This document shows positions 8,913 to 18,153 of a stretch of DNA of 64,000 nucleotides, in pieces. The first letter of the stretch is position 1; each line of letters opens with the position of its first letter. The notes beneath the pieces are model-generated. The model saw nothing but the letters and a program-made list of their open reading frames with translations. It made no database searches and had not been told where the DNA came from. Origin of the DNA: Flagellimonas_B algarum (GTDB lineage: Bacteria > Bacteroidota > Bacteroidia > Flavobacteriales > Flavobacteriaceae); assembly GCF_040513375.1 (NCBI RefSeq), contig NZ_JBEVTG010000002.1:62001-126000 (forward strand), read 5' to 3'. Position numbers and translations under genes: made by a program.

Positions 8913-9923
8913 ATGGCTGCATCGGTTTTCGAATGTCTTGACGGACATACCTGTGGCAACCCCGTTAGGTTGGTGGCCAAAGGAGGGCCCGATTTGATCG
9001 GTAACGACATGAGTGAAAAGCGGCAGTATTTCATGCAGCACTATGACTGGATACGCAAGGGATTGATGTACGAGCCCCGCGGCCACGATATGATGAGCGG
9101 GAGTATCCTCTATCCGCCCCACGACAAAGAAAACGATGTCGCGGTCTTGTTTATCGAGACCAGTGGCTGCCTGCCCATGTGTGGTCATGGTACCATAGGT
9201 ACGATAACCATGGCTATTGAAAATGATCTGATCACACCGAAGGTAAAGGGACAGGTACGGCTGGAAACCCCGGCAGGATTGGTGATCATCGCTTACCATC
9301 GCCCGGAACGCAAGGTCGAATGGGTACGGTTGACCAATGTCAAAAGCTACCTTGCCGCAGAGGCACTTGAAATCCACTCACCCCATTTAGGGCCTGTGAC
9401 CTTTGATGTCGCCTATGGGGGTAATTTTTACGCTATTATCGATCCCCAGACCAACTTCGGGGGACTACAGCACCATACCGCTGCTGAATTGATACAATAT
9501 TCCCAAAAACTGCGCGACCTCATCAATGAACGCTACCCTGATCGGTTCATACACCCAGAGAACGATACGATTAATGGCGTGTCCCATATGCTATGGACAG
9601 GAAGTGTTTTAGACGAGCGCTCATCGGGTAGGAATGCGGTTTTCTACGGTGACAAGGCTATTGATCGATCCCCTTGCGGCACGGGTACCTCGGCCCGAAT
9701 GGCGCAATTGCATGCCAAGGGCTTGTTGCGGCCCAAAGAAGCGTATATTCACGAGAGTTACATCGGATCGACCTTTATAGGACGGGTTGAGGAAACGACT
9801 ACCATCGGTACCCATCCGGCCATTATACCCAGCGTACAAGGATGGGCGAAGGCCTATGGACGGAACACCATAACGATCGATCCTGAGGACGACCCTTTTG
9901 CATACGGATTTCAAGTGATTTGA
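8913..9923 (+). CDS. lhpA: 4-hydroxyproline 2-epimerase (proline racemase family)
   Basis: A 336-residue proline-racemase-fold enzyme. The two catalytic cysteines that abstract and donate the alpha proton are Cys90 in PMCGHGTIG and Cys255 in DRSPCGTGTSA. Both being cysteines separates it from hydroxyproline dehydratases, in which one is replaced. It would convert trans-4-hydroxy-L-proline to cis-4-hydroxy-D-proline, the entry step of the pathway. The gene lies 2 bp after the DUF885 gene and 1 bp before the dehydrogenase gene. Proline racemase activity is the alternative, but the operon partners favour hydroxyproline. Confidence 0.9.
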   Translation: MAASVFECLDGHTCGNPVRLVAKGGPDLIGNDMSEKRQYFMQHYDWIRKGLMYEPRGHDMMSGSILYPPHDKENDVAVLFIETSGCLPMCGHGTIGTITMAIENDLITPKVKGQVRLETPAGLVIIAYHRPERKVEWVRLTNVKSYLAAEALEIHSPHLGPVTFDVAYGGNFYAIIDPQTNFGGLQHHTAAELIQYSQKLRDLINERYPDRFIHPENDTINGVSHMLWTGSVLDERSSGRNAVFYGDKAIDRSPCGTGTSARMAQLHAKGLLRPKEAYIHESYIGSTFIGRVEETTTIGTHPAIIPSVQGWAKAYGRNTITIDPEDDPFAYGFQVI

Positions 9924-9924
9924 T

Positions 9925-11175
9925 ATGGGAAAACAACTGCTGATCATTGGAGGGGGTATCGTTGGGCTGTCGACGGCCTACTATGCCCATAAAGCAGGGC
10001 ACGAGGTGACCTTGATCGAAAAATCGAATGGATCTCATGGCGCTTCCCATGTCAATGCAGGGTATTTGACACCCAGTCATATCATCCCTTTGGCCGCCCC
10101 GGGCATGATCAATCAAGGACTGCGCTATATGTTCGATTCTAGCAGCCCGTTTTATATGAAACCCCGATTGGATGCCGAATTCTTGAAGTGGGCCTGGTAT
10201 TTTAAAAAGTCGGCCACCAAATCCAAAGTCGAAAAGGCCATTCCCGTGATAAAGGATATCAATATATTGAGTCGTGAATTGTTCATGGGTATCAAAGATT
10301 CCGGGGAATTAGGTGATTTTCATTTGGAGCGAAAAGGGTTGCTCATGTTGTACAAAACGGGGAAAGCTAGGGATCATGAGCTCGAAGTGGCCCGAAAAGC
10401 CCGGTTTTTGGGCCTGGAGGTCAATGAATTGGATGCTACGGCGCTTCGAGCTATGGAACCCGGAGTAGCCCAAGACGTGAAAGGCGCTATCCACTATGAA
10501 TGCGATGGTCATATGAGTCCGAACCAGTTCATGGATAAAATGCGGACCTACCTCAATTCGGAAGGAATCGCCATGAACTATGATGAGGAAGTCATCGATT
10601 TGTTAAAAGACTCCAATCGCGTTGTCGAGGTGGCCACAACGAAGAATCGGTATCGGCCTGATGCCGTGGTCATGGCATCCGGGGTTTGGTCGACCAAGGT
10701 ATTAAAGCAGTTGGGGGTACGATTGCCCCTTGAGGCCGGCAAAGGATATCGTATCAACGTAGAACGAGAGACCGATATCCGCATGCCCGCGATTCTTATG
10801 GAGGCCAAAATGGCGGTGACCCCAATGCAAGGATTCACCCGTTTTGCCGGAACTATGGAGTTTTCCGGAATCAACCACCACATTCGACAAGAACGCGTCG
10901 ATGCCATTGCCCGAGGTGCGGAAAAGTACTACTGCAATTTGGAAATTTCGGAATCGGACAAAGCCAAGGCGGCCTGTGGCTTGCGTCCCGTATCCCCCGA
11001 CGGACTACCTTACATTGGCAGGCCGGTACATTTTGAAAACCTCTTCATCGCTGCGGGCCATGCAATGATGGGTTGGAGTTTGGGACCAGCGACCGGCAAA
11101 TTGATAGCGGAACTCCTTTCAGGAAAAGCCACAAGCATGGACCTAACCCCCTTTTCGCCAAATCGGCGCTTCTAA
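9925..11175 (+). CDS. FAD-dependent D-amino-acid (cis-4-hydroxy-D-proline) dehydrogenase, DadA-like
   Basis: A 416-residue FAD oxidoreductase of the DAO/DadA family. The dinucleotide fold is at the N-terminus (LLIIGGGIVGLSTAYYA, about residues 5-21, then an acidic VTLIEK end), and the FAD C-terminal motif is near LFIAAGHAMMGWSLGPATG (about 374-392). The family oxidises D-amino or imino acids. Here the product of the epimerase, cis-4-hydroxy-D-proline, would become pyrroline-4-hydroxy-2-carboxylate, the deaminase substrate. It is the last gene of the operon. No membrane segment is obvious, so coupling to the quinone pool would be peripheral. Confidence 0.87.
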   Translation: MGKQLLIIGGGIVGLSTAYYAHKAGHEVTLIEKSNGSHGASHVNAGYLTPSHIIPLAAPGMINQGLRYMFDSSSPFYMKPRLDAEFLKWAWYFKKSATKSKVEKAIPVIKDINILSRELFMGIKDSGELGDFHLERKGLLMLYKTGKARDHELEVARKARFLGLEVNELDATALRAMEPGVAQDVKGAIHYECDGHMSPNQFMDKMRTYLNSEGIAMNYDEEVIDLLKDSNRVVEVATTKNRYRPDAVVMASGVWSTKVLKQLGVRLPLEAGKGYRINVERETDIRMPAILMEAKMAVTPMQGFTRFAGTMEFSGINHHIRQERVDAIARGAEKYYCNLEISESDKAKAACGLRPVSPDGLPYIGRPVHFENLFIAAGHAMMGWSLGPATGKLIAELLSGKATSMDLTPFSPNRRF

Positions 11176-11242
11176 ACCACGCTCCACATTAAATTTTCGT
11201 TGTTTGGCACTGCTTTTGCTTTTAATTTGAGAGTAGACCTGC

Positions 11243-11250
11243 TAATTTTG
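11243..11250 (+). promoter_or_regulatory. Bacteroidota -7-type box (TAATTTTG)
   Basis: TAATTTTG matches the TAnnTTTG -7 element and lies only 4 nt before the ATG of the next gene. A TTTTG at 11214-11218 is 24 nt upstream, slightly beyond the usual spacing for the -33 element. If used, the transcript would be leaderless. Confidence 0.35.
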
Positions 11251-11254
11251 CATC

Positions 11255-12172
11255 ATGGTAAAACACTACGTCGGCTTATTGGTTTGTTTCGCATCGGTTA
11301 TGATGCAGGCCCAAGACCTCAAGTTGTTCAGCCTTCAGGATTTTGACTTGAACGGGGCGGTTAAGGAGTGTGAGGTGGTTACCGATTATGGACGCGAGAT
11401 CTTTAGTTTCGATAGCATTGGCCGGTTGGAGAAGGTGGTGACCAAATACAATCAGGAAGATCAAGATATTACCAGCTATCGCTATAAGGATGCTTTTTTG
11501 ACCGAGAAGCGTCTTGAAAGTTACAAAAACGGGGTTCTTGATCCATCCACCTCAATGGTCAACTTGTATGAAGTCGATTCCAGTGAAGTGATGACGGTAC
11601 ACGAACGTATTCTATCATTGGATAAGGAGTTTTATGAAGAACAGCGTTATTTCTATGACGATCAAGGAAGGCTTGCTCGGATCATTACCTCGCATGAAAA
11701 CGCCGTTGATGAAATGGTTATAGCCTACGAGGCGTACAAAGGTGAAACAACGAAAACCTATGTGTTGAACGGAACCATTTTAAAATCGATCCGAAAATCG
11801 ACACGATCTCGCGGCGGAAATACCTTTACGGTCACTTTGACCAAAGACTTTGTGGATGGTGAACCTTCATTGGCGGTAGAAGAGCGCTTTGATACGGAAG
11901 GGAAGTTGATCAGCAAGGAAACTTTTGGTTATGATCGAAAATCACAACAATTCGTTTCTCAAGAAATAGAACGGTATGCTTATGATACCGATGGTTTTCT
12001 TGCCGAGTCGGAAAACCAAGTGGGCAATGCCCGATCTTCAAAAGCCTTTATTTTTCAATTCGATGACCATAGTGAGAAGAATTGGGTAAAAAAAATCACT
12101 ACCCCTGATAACACCTATATAACCCGAAGGATTACCTACTATCCTGAAGAGACTACCGCCGAGGAAGACTAA
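11255..12172 (+). CDS. Secreted protein with YD/RHS-like repeats, function unknown
   Basis: A 305-residue protein with an N-terminal signal peptide (MVKHYVGLLVCFASVMMQAQ, cleavage after AQA or AQ near residue 20). The mature part has several Tyr/Asp-rich strand repeats such as YFYDDQGRLARI and YAYDTDGFLAES, a spacing reminiscent of YD/RHS repeats or MORN-like sheets, but too few to form an RHS shell. It is an exported beta-rich protein of a type frequent in Bacteroidota. Its stop overlaps the stop of the convergent hydrolase gene by 4 bp. No function can be assigned. Confidence 0.75.
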   Translation: MVKHYVGLLVCFASVMMQAQDLKLFSLQDFDLNGAVKECEVVTDYGREIFSFDSIGRLEKVVTKYNQEDQDITSYRYKDAFLTEKRLESYKNGVLDPSTSMVNLYEVDSSEVMTVHERILSLDKEFYEEQRYFYDDQGRLARIITSHENAVDEMVIAYEAYKGETTKTYVLNGTILKSIRKSTRSRGGNTFTVTLTKDFVDGEPSLAVEERFDTEGKLISKETFGYDRKSQQFVSQEIERYAYDTDGFLAESENQVGNARSSKAFIFQFDDHSEKNWVKKITTPDNTYITRRITYYPEETTAEED

Positions 12173-12837
12173 ACGTCATTTCGATCCCGATCCGTTGTGA
12201 CAAGCTGTTGGATCAATTCTATTTTAACCTCGTGACCGCCTTCAAATTCGATACGTTGGGCTGTCTCACCGAATAGTTCGGAAACCCGTGCTCCCTGTTC
12301 CGACAATCGGTCAGGGGTCAAATAGGGGTCTTGTGAGCCATAAATGACCTTCACTAGCGACTTCCCTCTTAAAAAGGCAAGGTCTTCGGCTTTAAGCTCC
12401 CTTGGGATACCACCGGCATACAAGACCAACTGCTTTACGGTCAACTGACGGTAGGCCAACCAACGCAAGGCTATGGAAACACCCTGCGAAAACCCGAAAA
12501 CGACCAGTCTTGCATTGGCTGGCCATTGCTCGTTCTCGAAAACCGCATCGAGATAGCGATTGACATTGGTGATTTCTTGATCGGTATCCTCCTTAGTCAA
12601 CCAACTGGCACCCACATAACGATAGGAGTCGTTCAAATAATATTTCGCCGGTGCCTGGGGTGCGACCACGTAATTGGTCTCAGGGTCAAGCGTTTTGAAG
12701 TACTTTAAAAAATACCGGCTCAAATAGCCGATGCCGTGGAAAACGACCCAAATGTGGGTGGTCTTCGCGCTCAACTGGTTTAAGGTTTCGTATGAATTGA
12801 CTGTGGTGTAGCCAACGGTTTTCTTGAGATGATCCAT
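12169..12837 (-). CDS. Alpha/beta hydrolase, phospholipase/carboxylesterase type
   Basis: A 222-residue single-domain alpha/beta hydrolase. The nucleophile elbow is GFSQG in VVFGFSQGVSIALRW (about residues 118-132); the acid is likely the Asp in YGSQDPYL (near 170) and the base the His in EGGHEVK (near 202). There is no signal peptide, so it is cytoplasmic. The size fits the carboxylesterase/lysophospholipase-like family. It is divergent from the menaquinone thioesterase gene and convergent with the upstream secreted-protein gene. The substrate is unknown. Confidence 0.82.
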   Translation of the reverse strand: MDHLKKTVGYTTVNSYETLNQLSAKTTHIWVVFHGIGYLSRYFLKYFKTLDPETNYVVAPQAPAKYYLNDSYRYVGASWLTKEDTDQEITNVNRYLDAVFENEQWPANARLVVFGFSQGVSIALRWLAYRQLTVKQLVLYAGGIPRELKAEDLAFLRGKSLVKVIYGSQDPYLTPDRLSEQGARVSELFGETAQRIEFEGGHEVKIELIQQLVTTDRDRNDV

Positions 12838-12897
12838 ATTCTAAATGTAGGGGCATTTTTTGTTTTCGGAATACGTAATTTTACAAAAAAGAAGCGC

Positions 12898-13323
12898 ATG
12901 CAGGATCCTAAGGAAAAAATTTTAGCGGTTTGTAACGCCATTCGCAAAGGCACATTGATGGAAACCCTTGATATCGAATACGTAGATGTTGGGGAAAACT
13001 ATCTGATTGCCCGTATGCCGGTTTCTCCCAAGGTGCACCAGCCTGACGGGGTACTCCATGGTGGAGCGACGGTCGCCCTTGCCGAAAGTGTCGGAAGTGC
13101 CGCATCTTATGTGTTTCTTGACGGCAATGCTTTCTTTGTTCGGGGTATCGAGATCGCGGCCAACCATGTTCGTTCCATTCGCGATGGTTTCGTTTACGCT
13201 CGGGCTTCCATCCTGCACAAGGGGAAGACCACCCAACTTTGGGAAATCAAGGTGACGAATGACGAGGGCGAGTTGATTTCAAACTGCAAACTGACGACGA
13301 TTGCGCTCCCCAAGAAAAATTAA
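12898..13323 (+). CDS. menI: Hotdog-fold thioesterase, probable 1,4-dihydroxy-2-naphthoyl-CoA hydrolase
   Basis: A 141-residue PaaI/4HBT-type hotdog thioesterase. The signature VLHGGATVALAESVGSAAS (about residues 47-65) contains the catalytic Glu. The start at 12898 (MQDPKEK) gives the usual family length; a TTG/ATG-rich extension back to 12829 would overlap the start of the divergent gene and is rejected. It precedes menF and menD, so hydrolysis of DHNA-CoA to DHNA in menaquinone synthesis is the best reading. A general acyl-CoA thioesterase is the alternative. Confidence 0.78.
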   Translation: MQDPKEKILAVCNAIRKGTLMETLDIEYVDVGENYLIARMPVSPKVHQPDGVLHGGATVALAESVGSAASYVFLDGNAFFVRGIEIAANHVRSIRDGFVYARASILHKGKTTQLWEIKVTNDEGELISNCKLTTIALPKKN

Positions 13324-13333
13324 GTTTGAAGGC

Positions 13334-14356
13334 ATGATCGCCAAGGCGATGGAGCAACTGCAGCTGCGGTTACCCTTTGTCTTGTACAGTAAACCTGCAA
13401 CTGATGAGGTCAATGGGCTGTTGCAAGATGACGCGAGCTACCACAGGGAAGTGGATTCAAGGTTCGTGTTCGCTCCCTTTCACCAAAACGGGGACAAAAT
13501 CCATTTCAGACCCGATGATTCATTGACCTCTTCCTTCCAAGGTTCGGCACTTCCGCTCGCACCTATGGATTTGAAAGGGGAAGAGGGTAAGGAGGCCTAC
13601 CGAACGGTCGTTGCTGAGGCAATAGACCAAATCCGTTCAGAAGATTTGGAAAAGGTCGTGCTCTCCCGAAGAATCGATGGACGCGAAGGCCCTGATGTAT
13701 TCACCTCGTTTAGGAAAGCCTTGGCCACCTATCCTGAGACTTTCGTTTATCTGGTATACCATCCTAAAATCGGATGTTGGCTTGGGGCAACTCCCGAACA
13801 ATTCGTTCATATCGAAAAAGGGCAATTGCGAACGGTGGCCCTAGCAGGTACCTTAGCCTATAACGAAGGGGAATCCCCGAACTGGTCGCCCAAAGAAACC
13901 TATGAACAACAGGTGGTCACCGACTATATCGTAAACAGCCTTGACCAAGAGCTCGATACCATTTCGGTCGCTCCGGTTGCCTCGGTACGCGCTGGAAGTC
14001 TTTGGCATTTGAAGACGGTCATTAAGGCAAAACTCGAGCCACAAACCGATTTGGAGGCGTTGATCGATGCCCTACATCCGACACCGGCGGTCTGCGGGTT
14101 GCCAAAAGCCAATGCCTATCGCTTTATCGAAAGGCACGAAAACCACAAGCGGGAGTATTATACCGGCTACCTCGGTGAACTTCAGCCCACAGCCGACATC
14201 GAAGCCTCGCTTTATGTGAATCTACGCTGTATGAAGCACGATGGAAACACCTATTCGATATTCGTTGGAGGAGGGATCACCAACGAATCCGATCCTGACC
14301 GAGAATGGATCGAGACCCAAGAGAAAAGTAAGGTCATGCTACGGCTACTGAATTAG
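13334..14356 (+). CDS. menF: Isochorismate synthase
   Basis: A 340-residue chorismate-binding enzyme that converts chorismate to isochorismate, the first committed step of menaquinone synthesis. The C-terminal family signature is clear: LSRRIDG, GATPEQFV, ALAGT, PTPAVCGLPK, and the Mg-binding end YSIFVGGGITNESDPDREW with a following KS. The ATG at 13334 is chosen; an upstream TTG at 13301 lies inside menI. The gene begins 10 bp after the menI stop, so the two are probably co-transcribed. Confidence 0.9.
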   Translation: MIAKAMEQLQLRLPFVLYSKPATDEVNGLLQDDASYHREVDSRFVFAPFHQNGDKIHFRPDDSLTSSFQGSALPLAPMDLKGEEGKEAYRTVVAEAIDQIRSEDLEKVVLSRRIDGREGPDVFTSFRKALATYPETFVYLVYHPKIGCWLGATPEQFVHIEKGQLRTVALAGTLAYNEGESPNWSPKETYEQQVVTDYIVNSLDQELDTISVAPVASVRAGSLWHLKTVIKAKLEPQTDLEALIDALHPTPAVCGLPKANAYRFIERHENHKREYYTGYLGELQPTADIEASLYVNLRCMKHDGNTYSIFVGGGITNESDPDREWIETQEKSKVMLRLLN

Positions 14357-14366
14357 ATCATTTCGA

Positions 14367-14397
14367 TTGGTGGCCGGTCGCATTCGTCGTATTTTTG
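14367..14397 (+). promoter_or_regulatory. Promoter for menD (TTG-N20-TATTTTTG)
   Basis: A TTG at 14367-14369 and TATTTTTG at 14390-14397 are separated by 20 nt, matching the Bacteroidota sigma-factor consensus (TTTG, 17-23 nt, TAnnTTTG). The box ends 6 nt before the menD ATG at 14404, so the message would be leaderless or nearly so. Confidence 0.5.
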
Positions 14398-14403
14398 TAG
14401 CGT

Positions 14404-16140
14404 ATGGAATACACGAGCATACCCGCGGCCCAGACCGTGGTTCATGTAACTGAAGCATTCGGCATCCGAAATGTGGTGATTTCGCCAGGTTCACGAAATG
14501 CCCCTTTGACCATCGGATTTTCAGAAAACCCGTTTTTCAATTGCTTTAGTATCGTCGACGAACGTTCCGCCGCATTTTTCGCTCTGGGAATGGCCCAACA
14601 AACCAAAAAGCCGGTTGCCCTGGTCTGCACGTCGGGAAGTGCACTTTTGAATTATTATTCCGCGATTTCGGAAGCCTTCTACAGTCGCATACCCTTGGTG
14701 GTGCTCTCGGCCGATAGACCCCCTTACAAAATCGATATCGGTGACGGACAGACCATCAGACAGCATAAGGTCTATGATAACCACATTGGGTTTTCGACCA
14801 GTTTGAAATTGGACATTTCCCACGCGTCTGCTACCGTAAACCGATTTGCTCCCGAATTGATGCAAGAAGGGCAGGCCACGATTCAGCACCATAACGAAGA
14901 GGTGTTGCAACGGGCCTATTCGATAGCAGTGGGTGATGCATTGCCCGTTCATGTCAATGTACCCCTTGAAGAGCCCCTTTACGACACGGTTTCGGAACCC
15001 ACCATTTTCACCGGGACGCGCGCGTCACGCGAACCTTCACACGAAGCGATAAACTATGAAGCTTTTATTTCGCGATGGCGGAAGGCGAAACGCAAAATGG
15101 TCTTGGTAGGCACCCTGTCTCCGAACTCCATTTCCGAAAATCAGATCGAGGCTTTGGCCAGCGACCCCACGGTAATCGTTTTTACCGAGACGACTTCGAA
15201 CTTGAACCACCCGAATTTTTTTCCAAGTATCGACAGCATCGTATTCCCAATTGAAAAACGCGAAGTCAAAGACCGGCAATTCACGGACCTGCAACCTGAG
15301 CTCCTCCTTACGATCGGGGGAATGATCGTCTCAAAAAAAATAAAGTCCTTTTTACGGAAGTATGCCCCGACAAGCCACTGGCATGTCGGTCATGGTAAGG
15401 CCTATGATACCTTTTTCGCATTGGAACAGCATATTCCAACGCTGCCCGACACCTTGCTTTCCAAGCTTTATGTGGAAAAAGATAGGATGCAAAGCGATTA
15501 TTTCGAAACTTGGTTTCGAAGGAAACGGGATTATGAACGAAAGCGTGAAGACTATCTTGGGAAGATTCCATTTTGTGATTTTTCGGTCTTCCATACGATT
15601 TGTGAATCACTTCCCGAAGGGATCCAACTACAACTTTCGAACAGCTCAACGGTACGCTATGCGCAATTGTTCGATATCCATGCTTCGATTCGGGTATTTT
15701 GCAATCGGGGCACTAGTGGTATTGATGGAAGTTCATCAACAGCTGTTGGTGCGTCGGTTTATGCATCCCATCAGACCGTTTTGATTACCGGTGACCTAAG
15801 TTTTTTCTATGACAGCAATGCCTTTTGGAACGATTATGTAAAAGCCGATTTTAGAATCGTACTGATCAACAATTCCGGAGGGGGTATTTTCAGGATATTA
15901 CCTGGGGCGGAACCTTCCGAGAACTTCGAGACCTTCTTTGAAACCAAGCATTCGCATACGGCACAGCACCTTTGTGCCCATTATGGAATCGAATATATGT
16001 CATGCGCCGATGCAGCAGGGCTCGACCAGTTGCTTCAATCGTTTTATGATGCTTCAGAGCGACCGAAACTGCTTGAAATACAGACCCCGAGAACGGTCAA
16101 TGACCGCATTTTGCTTGAATATTTCGATTTCCTATCTTAG
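14404..16140 (+). CDS. menD: 2-succinyl-5-enolpyruvyl-6-hydroxy-3-cyclohexene-1-carboxylate synthase
   Basis: A 578-residue thiamine-diphosphate enzyme that joins isochorismate and 2-oxoglutarate in the menaquinone pathway. The N-terminal motif SPGSRNAPLTIGF (about 27-39) and the DERSAAFFALG segment carry the ThDP-activating Glu. The C-terminal ThDP motif starts at GDLSFFYDSNAFWN and ends in LINNSGGGIFRIL. Length and motifs match MenD throughout. It follows menF by 47 bp, with its own likely promoter in the gap. Confidence 0.95.
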   Translation: MEYTSIPAAQTVVHVTEAFGIRNVVISPGSRNAPLTIGFSENPFFNCFSIVDERSAAFFALGMAQQTKKPVALVCTSGSALLNYYSAISEAFYSRIPLVVLSADRPPYKIDIGDGQTIRQHKVYDNHIGFSTSLKLDISHASATVNRFAPELMQEGQATIQHHNEEVLQRAYSIAVGDALPVHVNVPLEEPLYDTVSEPTIFTGTRASREPSHEAINYEAFISRWRKAKRKMVLVGTLSPNSISENQIEALASDPTVIVFTETTSNLNHPNFFPSIDSIVFPIEKREVKDRQFTDLQPELLLTIGGMIVSKKIKSFLRKYAPTSHWHVGHGKAYDTFFALEQHIPTLPDTLLSKLYVEKDRMQSDYFETWFRRKRDYERKREDYLGKIPFCDFSVFHTICESLPEGIQLQLSNSSTVRYAQLFDIHASIRVFCNRGTSGIDGSSSTAVGASVYASHQTVLITGDLSFFYDSNAFWNDYVKADFRIVLINNSGGGIFRILPGAEPSENFETFFETKHSHTAQHLCAHYGIEYMSCADAAGLDQLLQSFYDASERPKLLEIQTPRTVNDRILLEYFDFLS

Positions 16141-16171
16141 ACCGGACATTAACGATAAAACACTAGCGATT

Positions 16172-16513
16172 ATGAGCAAAAAAGACGAACTGGTGGCCAA
16201 ATACGCGACCGATATCAAAGAGAAATTCGGGGAGACACCCGATATGGACCTATTGAACAAGGTGGCCATCGGGCTTGGCCCGGCCATTTACAATTTGGAC
16301 GCCTCAAAAGTATCGGGTAGCGATGATAAGGAATTGGAGACGGTAAAGAACAATTTCTTGATGAAGAAACTCGGCCTTTCCGACGGACCTGAACTCATGG
16401 AGGCCATTAACAAGGTCATCGAAGCCTACGGACGTTCCGAAAAGAACAAACACCGCGCGGTCATTTACTATCAATTGGCCAGGCATTTCGGAAAAGAATC
16501 GGTATATAATTAA
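16172..16513 (+). CDS. DUF2853 family protein
   Basis: A small, highly charged, probably all-helical cytoplasmic protein of 113 residues (MSKKDELVAKYATDIKEKFG...). It matches the DUF2853 family in length and in the conserved LNKVAIGLGPAIYN and AVIYYQLARHFG segments. The ATG at 16172 is chosen over longer in-frame extensions that run back through menD in another frame. It sits 31 bp behind menD and is followed by an intrinsic terminator. Function unknown. Confidence 0.85.
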   Translation: MSKKDELVAKYATDIKEKFGETPDMDLLNKVAIGLGPAIYNLDASKVSGSDDKELETVKNNFLMKKLGLSDGPELMEAINKVIEAYGRSEKNKHRAVIYYQLARHFGKESVYN

Positions 16514-16533
16514 CGGATACGAACAACGATGAT

Positions 16534-16565
16534 AAAACCGCGGCACCAAGGCTGCGGTTTTTTTT
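16534..16565 (+). terminator. Rho-independent terminator after the DUF2853 gene
   Basis: An 11-bp stem (AAAACCGCGGC, 16534-16544, with GCTGCGGTTTT, 16551-16561, one G-U pair) with a 6-nt loop is followed by a run of T. It closes the menD-DUF2853 transcript. Confidence 0.85.
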
Positions 16566-16579
16566 GATAAGCACAGCTG

Positions 16580-17419
16580 ATGATACGATTGGGAGATTAT
16601 AATGAACTGACCGTACTACGGAGCACCAGTGTCGGTATATTTTTAGGGGATGGGGAGGAAACCGAGATTTTGCTGCCCAACAAATACGTGCCGCAAGAAG
16701 TGGCGAAGAACCAAGTCCTTCGCGTGTTCTGTTATCTCGATAGTGCCGAACGCCCAATAGCCACTACCTTGCAACCCAAGATCCTTCGAGATACCACCGC
16801 GGCCCTTAAGGTCGCTGCAGTAGGTGAATTCGGAGCATTTATGGATTGGGGGTTGGAAAAACATCTTTTAGTGCCTTTTCGCGAACAGCAAGAACGCATG
16901 AAGACCGGCGAAACCTATTTGGTACATTGTTATTTGGACAAGAAGAGCTTTCGTTTGGTAGGTTCTTCCCGACTCGATAGGTTCGCGGAACTCCCTAAAG
17001 ATCGTTATGCGATCGGTGATGAGGTAGAGGCGGTGGCTTATCGCAAAACCCCTTTGGGTTGGGAAGTTTTGCTGGAGGGTAAATTCAAAGGATTGATCTT
17101 CCATACCGATGTGTTTAGGGAAATCGCATCGGGCGATGCATTCAAGGTATTCGTCAAAACCGTTCGTGAAGATGGCAAGGTCGACGTGGGTTTTCAACCT
17201 ATAGGTGCCAAAATGCTTGAACCGACCGCCGCCATGATATTCGATCGATTACAACAGGAAAATGGATTTCTGCCCCTCCATGATAAATCGTCTCCCGAAG
17301 CGATTAAAAATGAGCTGCAGATCAGTAAAAAAGCGTTTAAGAAAGCCATCGGGGTGCTGTATAAACAACGTAAAATCGAAATCAAGGAAGACGGCATCGT
17401 TTTGGTTGCCACAAAATAG
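16580..17419 (+). CDS. CvfB-like S1 RNA-binding protein
   Basis: A 279-residue protein of the CvfB/YitL type: three S1-like OB folds followed by a C-terminal winged helix. GEFGAFMDWGLEKHLLVP (about 83-100) is the conserved first/second S1 signature, VLLEGKFKGLIFHTD lies in the third, and the end (LQISKKAFKKAIGVLYKQR) is the winged-helix part. CvfB homologues bind RNA and affect virulence or stress genes in Firmicutes. It starts 15 bp after a terminator, so it needs its own promoter or read-through. It is a conserved bystander in flavobacterial men loci. Confidence 0.85.
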   Translation: MIRLGDYNELTVLRSTSVGIFLGDGEETEILLPNKYVPQEVAKNQVLRVFCYLDSAERPIATTLQPKILRDTTAALKVAAVGEFGAFMDWGLEKHLLVPFREQQERMKTGETYLVHCYLDKKSFRLVGSSRLDRFAELPKDRYAIGDEVEAVAYRKTPLGWEVLLEGKFKGLIFHTDVFREIASGDAFKVFVKTVREDGKVDVGFQPIGAKMLEPTAAMIFDRLQQENGFLPLHDKSSPEAIKNELQISKKAFKKAIGVLYKQRKIEIKEDGIVLVATK

Positions 17420-17559
17420 GCCCGGGCTTCGTTTTTTGGCAAAAGATCCCTATATTAATCCTAGTATTTTTTTCTTTTGCCAAAAGGAGTACATTTGTAA
17501 AATTTGAATTTTTTAAATTCCTGGTTTTTAAAGGTTTATAATTATTAAGTCCATTAGCA

Positions 17560-18153
17560 ATGCCGTTTATTGAAGAGAATGACCTGTTGGATTTGCACAA
17601 GGATATCGAGAAATCGCAAATCATTAACGAAAGACTGTTAGATCAAATAAAATTCAAGAACAAGGACTTGAAAAAAATCAAGATCCAGCGCAATGTTTTC
17701 GTTGGGATAACCATGCTTTTTTTGGTCGGGTTCCTGGCCATCACTTCCTTTAGGGCCGGTCTCTATTCTTCGAACAGCAACCAAAACAATCTTTTGGTCT
17801 CCATCGACAGTTTGGACGCCATCAAGGCGCGGATCGATAAATTGAAAGAACAGAACCAAGAACTCAGCCTTGTCAAAGAATTCTATTTGGCTAAGGAGTT
17901 CTTGGAAAAAGAGAAGATATATTCGGTCCAGGTCAAATCTTTCGTCGAAAACAACGTGGCCCTGTCATCCGAAGCATTGACGAATACCATGTTCGTCAAA
18001 ACCAATCCGTTCTATGCCTATTCCCTTGGTAATTTCGAAACCCTTGATGAAGCACAGACCTTCAGGAAAGAACTGGTTCGGATGGGCTTTCAAGATGCCT
18101 TTGTAGCCTCATACCAAGATGGGAAACGGGTCAAAATAGAACCTTCGAATTAA
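17560..18153 (+). CDS. Single-pass membrane protein with coiled coil and SPOR-like C-terminus
   Basis: A 197-residue protein. Residues about 8-40 are charged and helical, about 44-66 form one transmembrane helix (FVGITMLFLVGFLAITSF), about 78-115 form a coiled coil in the periplasm, and the C-terminus (FYAYSLGNFETLDEAQTF, then KELVRMGF) has the pattern of a SPOR domain, which binds denuded septal peptidoglycan. This suggests a divisome or cell-wall role. It abuts menA directly: its stop is followed at once by the menA TTG. The SPOR call is by eye from pattern and length. Confidence 0.65.
   Translation: MPFIEENDLLDLHKDIEKSQIINERLLDQIKFKNKDLKKIKIQRNVFVGITMLFLVGFLAITSFRAGLYSSNSNQNNLLVSIDSLDAIKARIDKLKEQNQELSLVKEFYLAKEFLEKEKIYSVQVKSFVENNVALSSEALTNTMFVKTNPFYAYSLGNFETLDEAQTFRKELVRMGFQDAFVASYQDGKRVKIEPSN

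Noticed and set aside
12829..12897. Longer start for the menI thioesterase
   Set aside because: It would overlap the start of the divergent hydrolase gene and add residues outside the hotdog fold; the ATG at 12898 gives the normal length.
17418..17445. GCCCGGGC followed by T run as terminator of the CvfB-like gene
   Set aside because: The palindrome leaves no loop, so it cannot form a stable intrinsic terminator hairpin.
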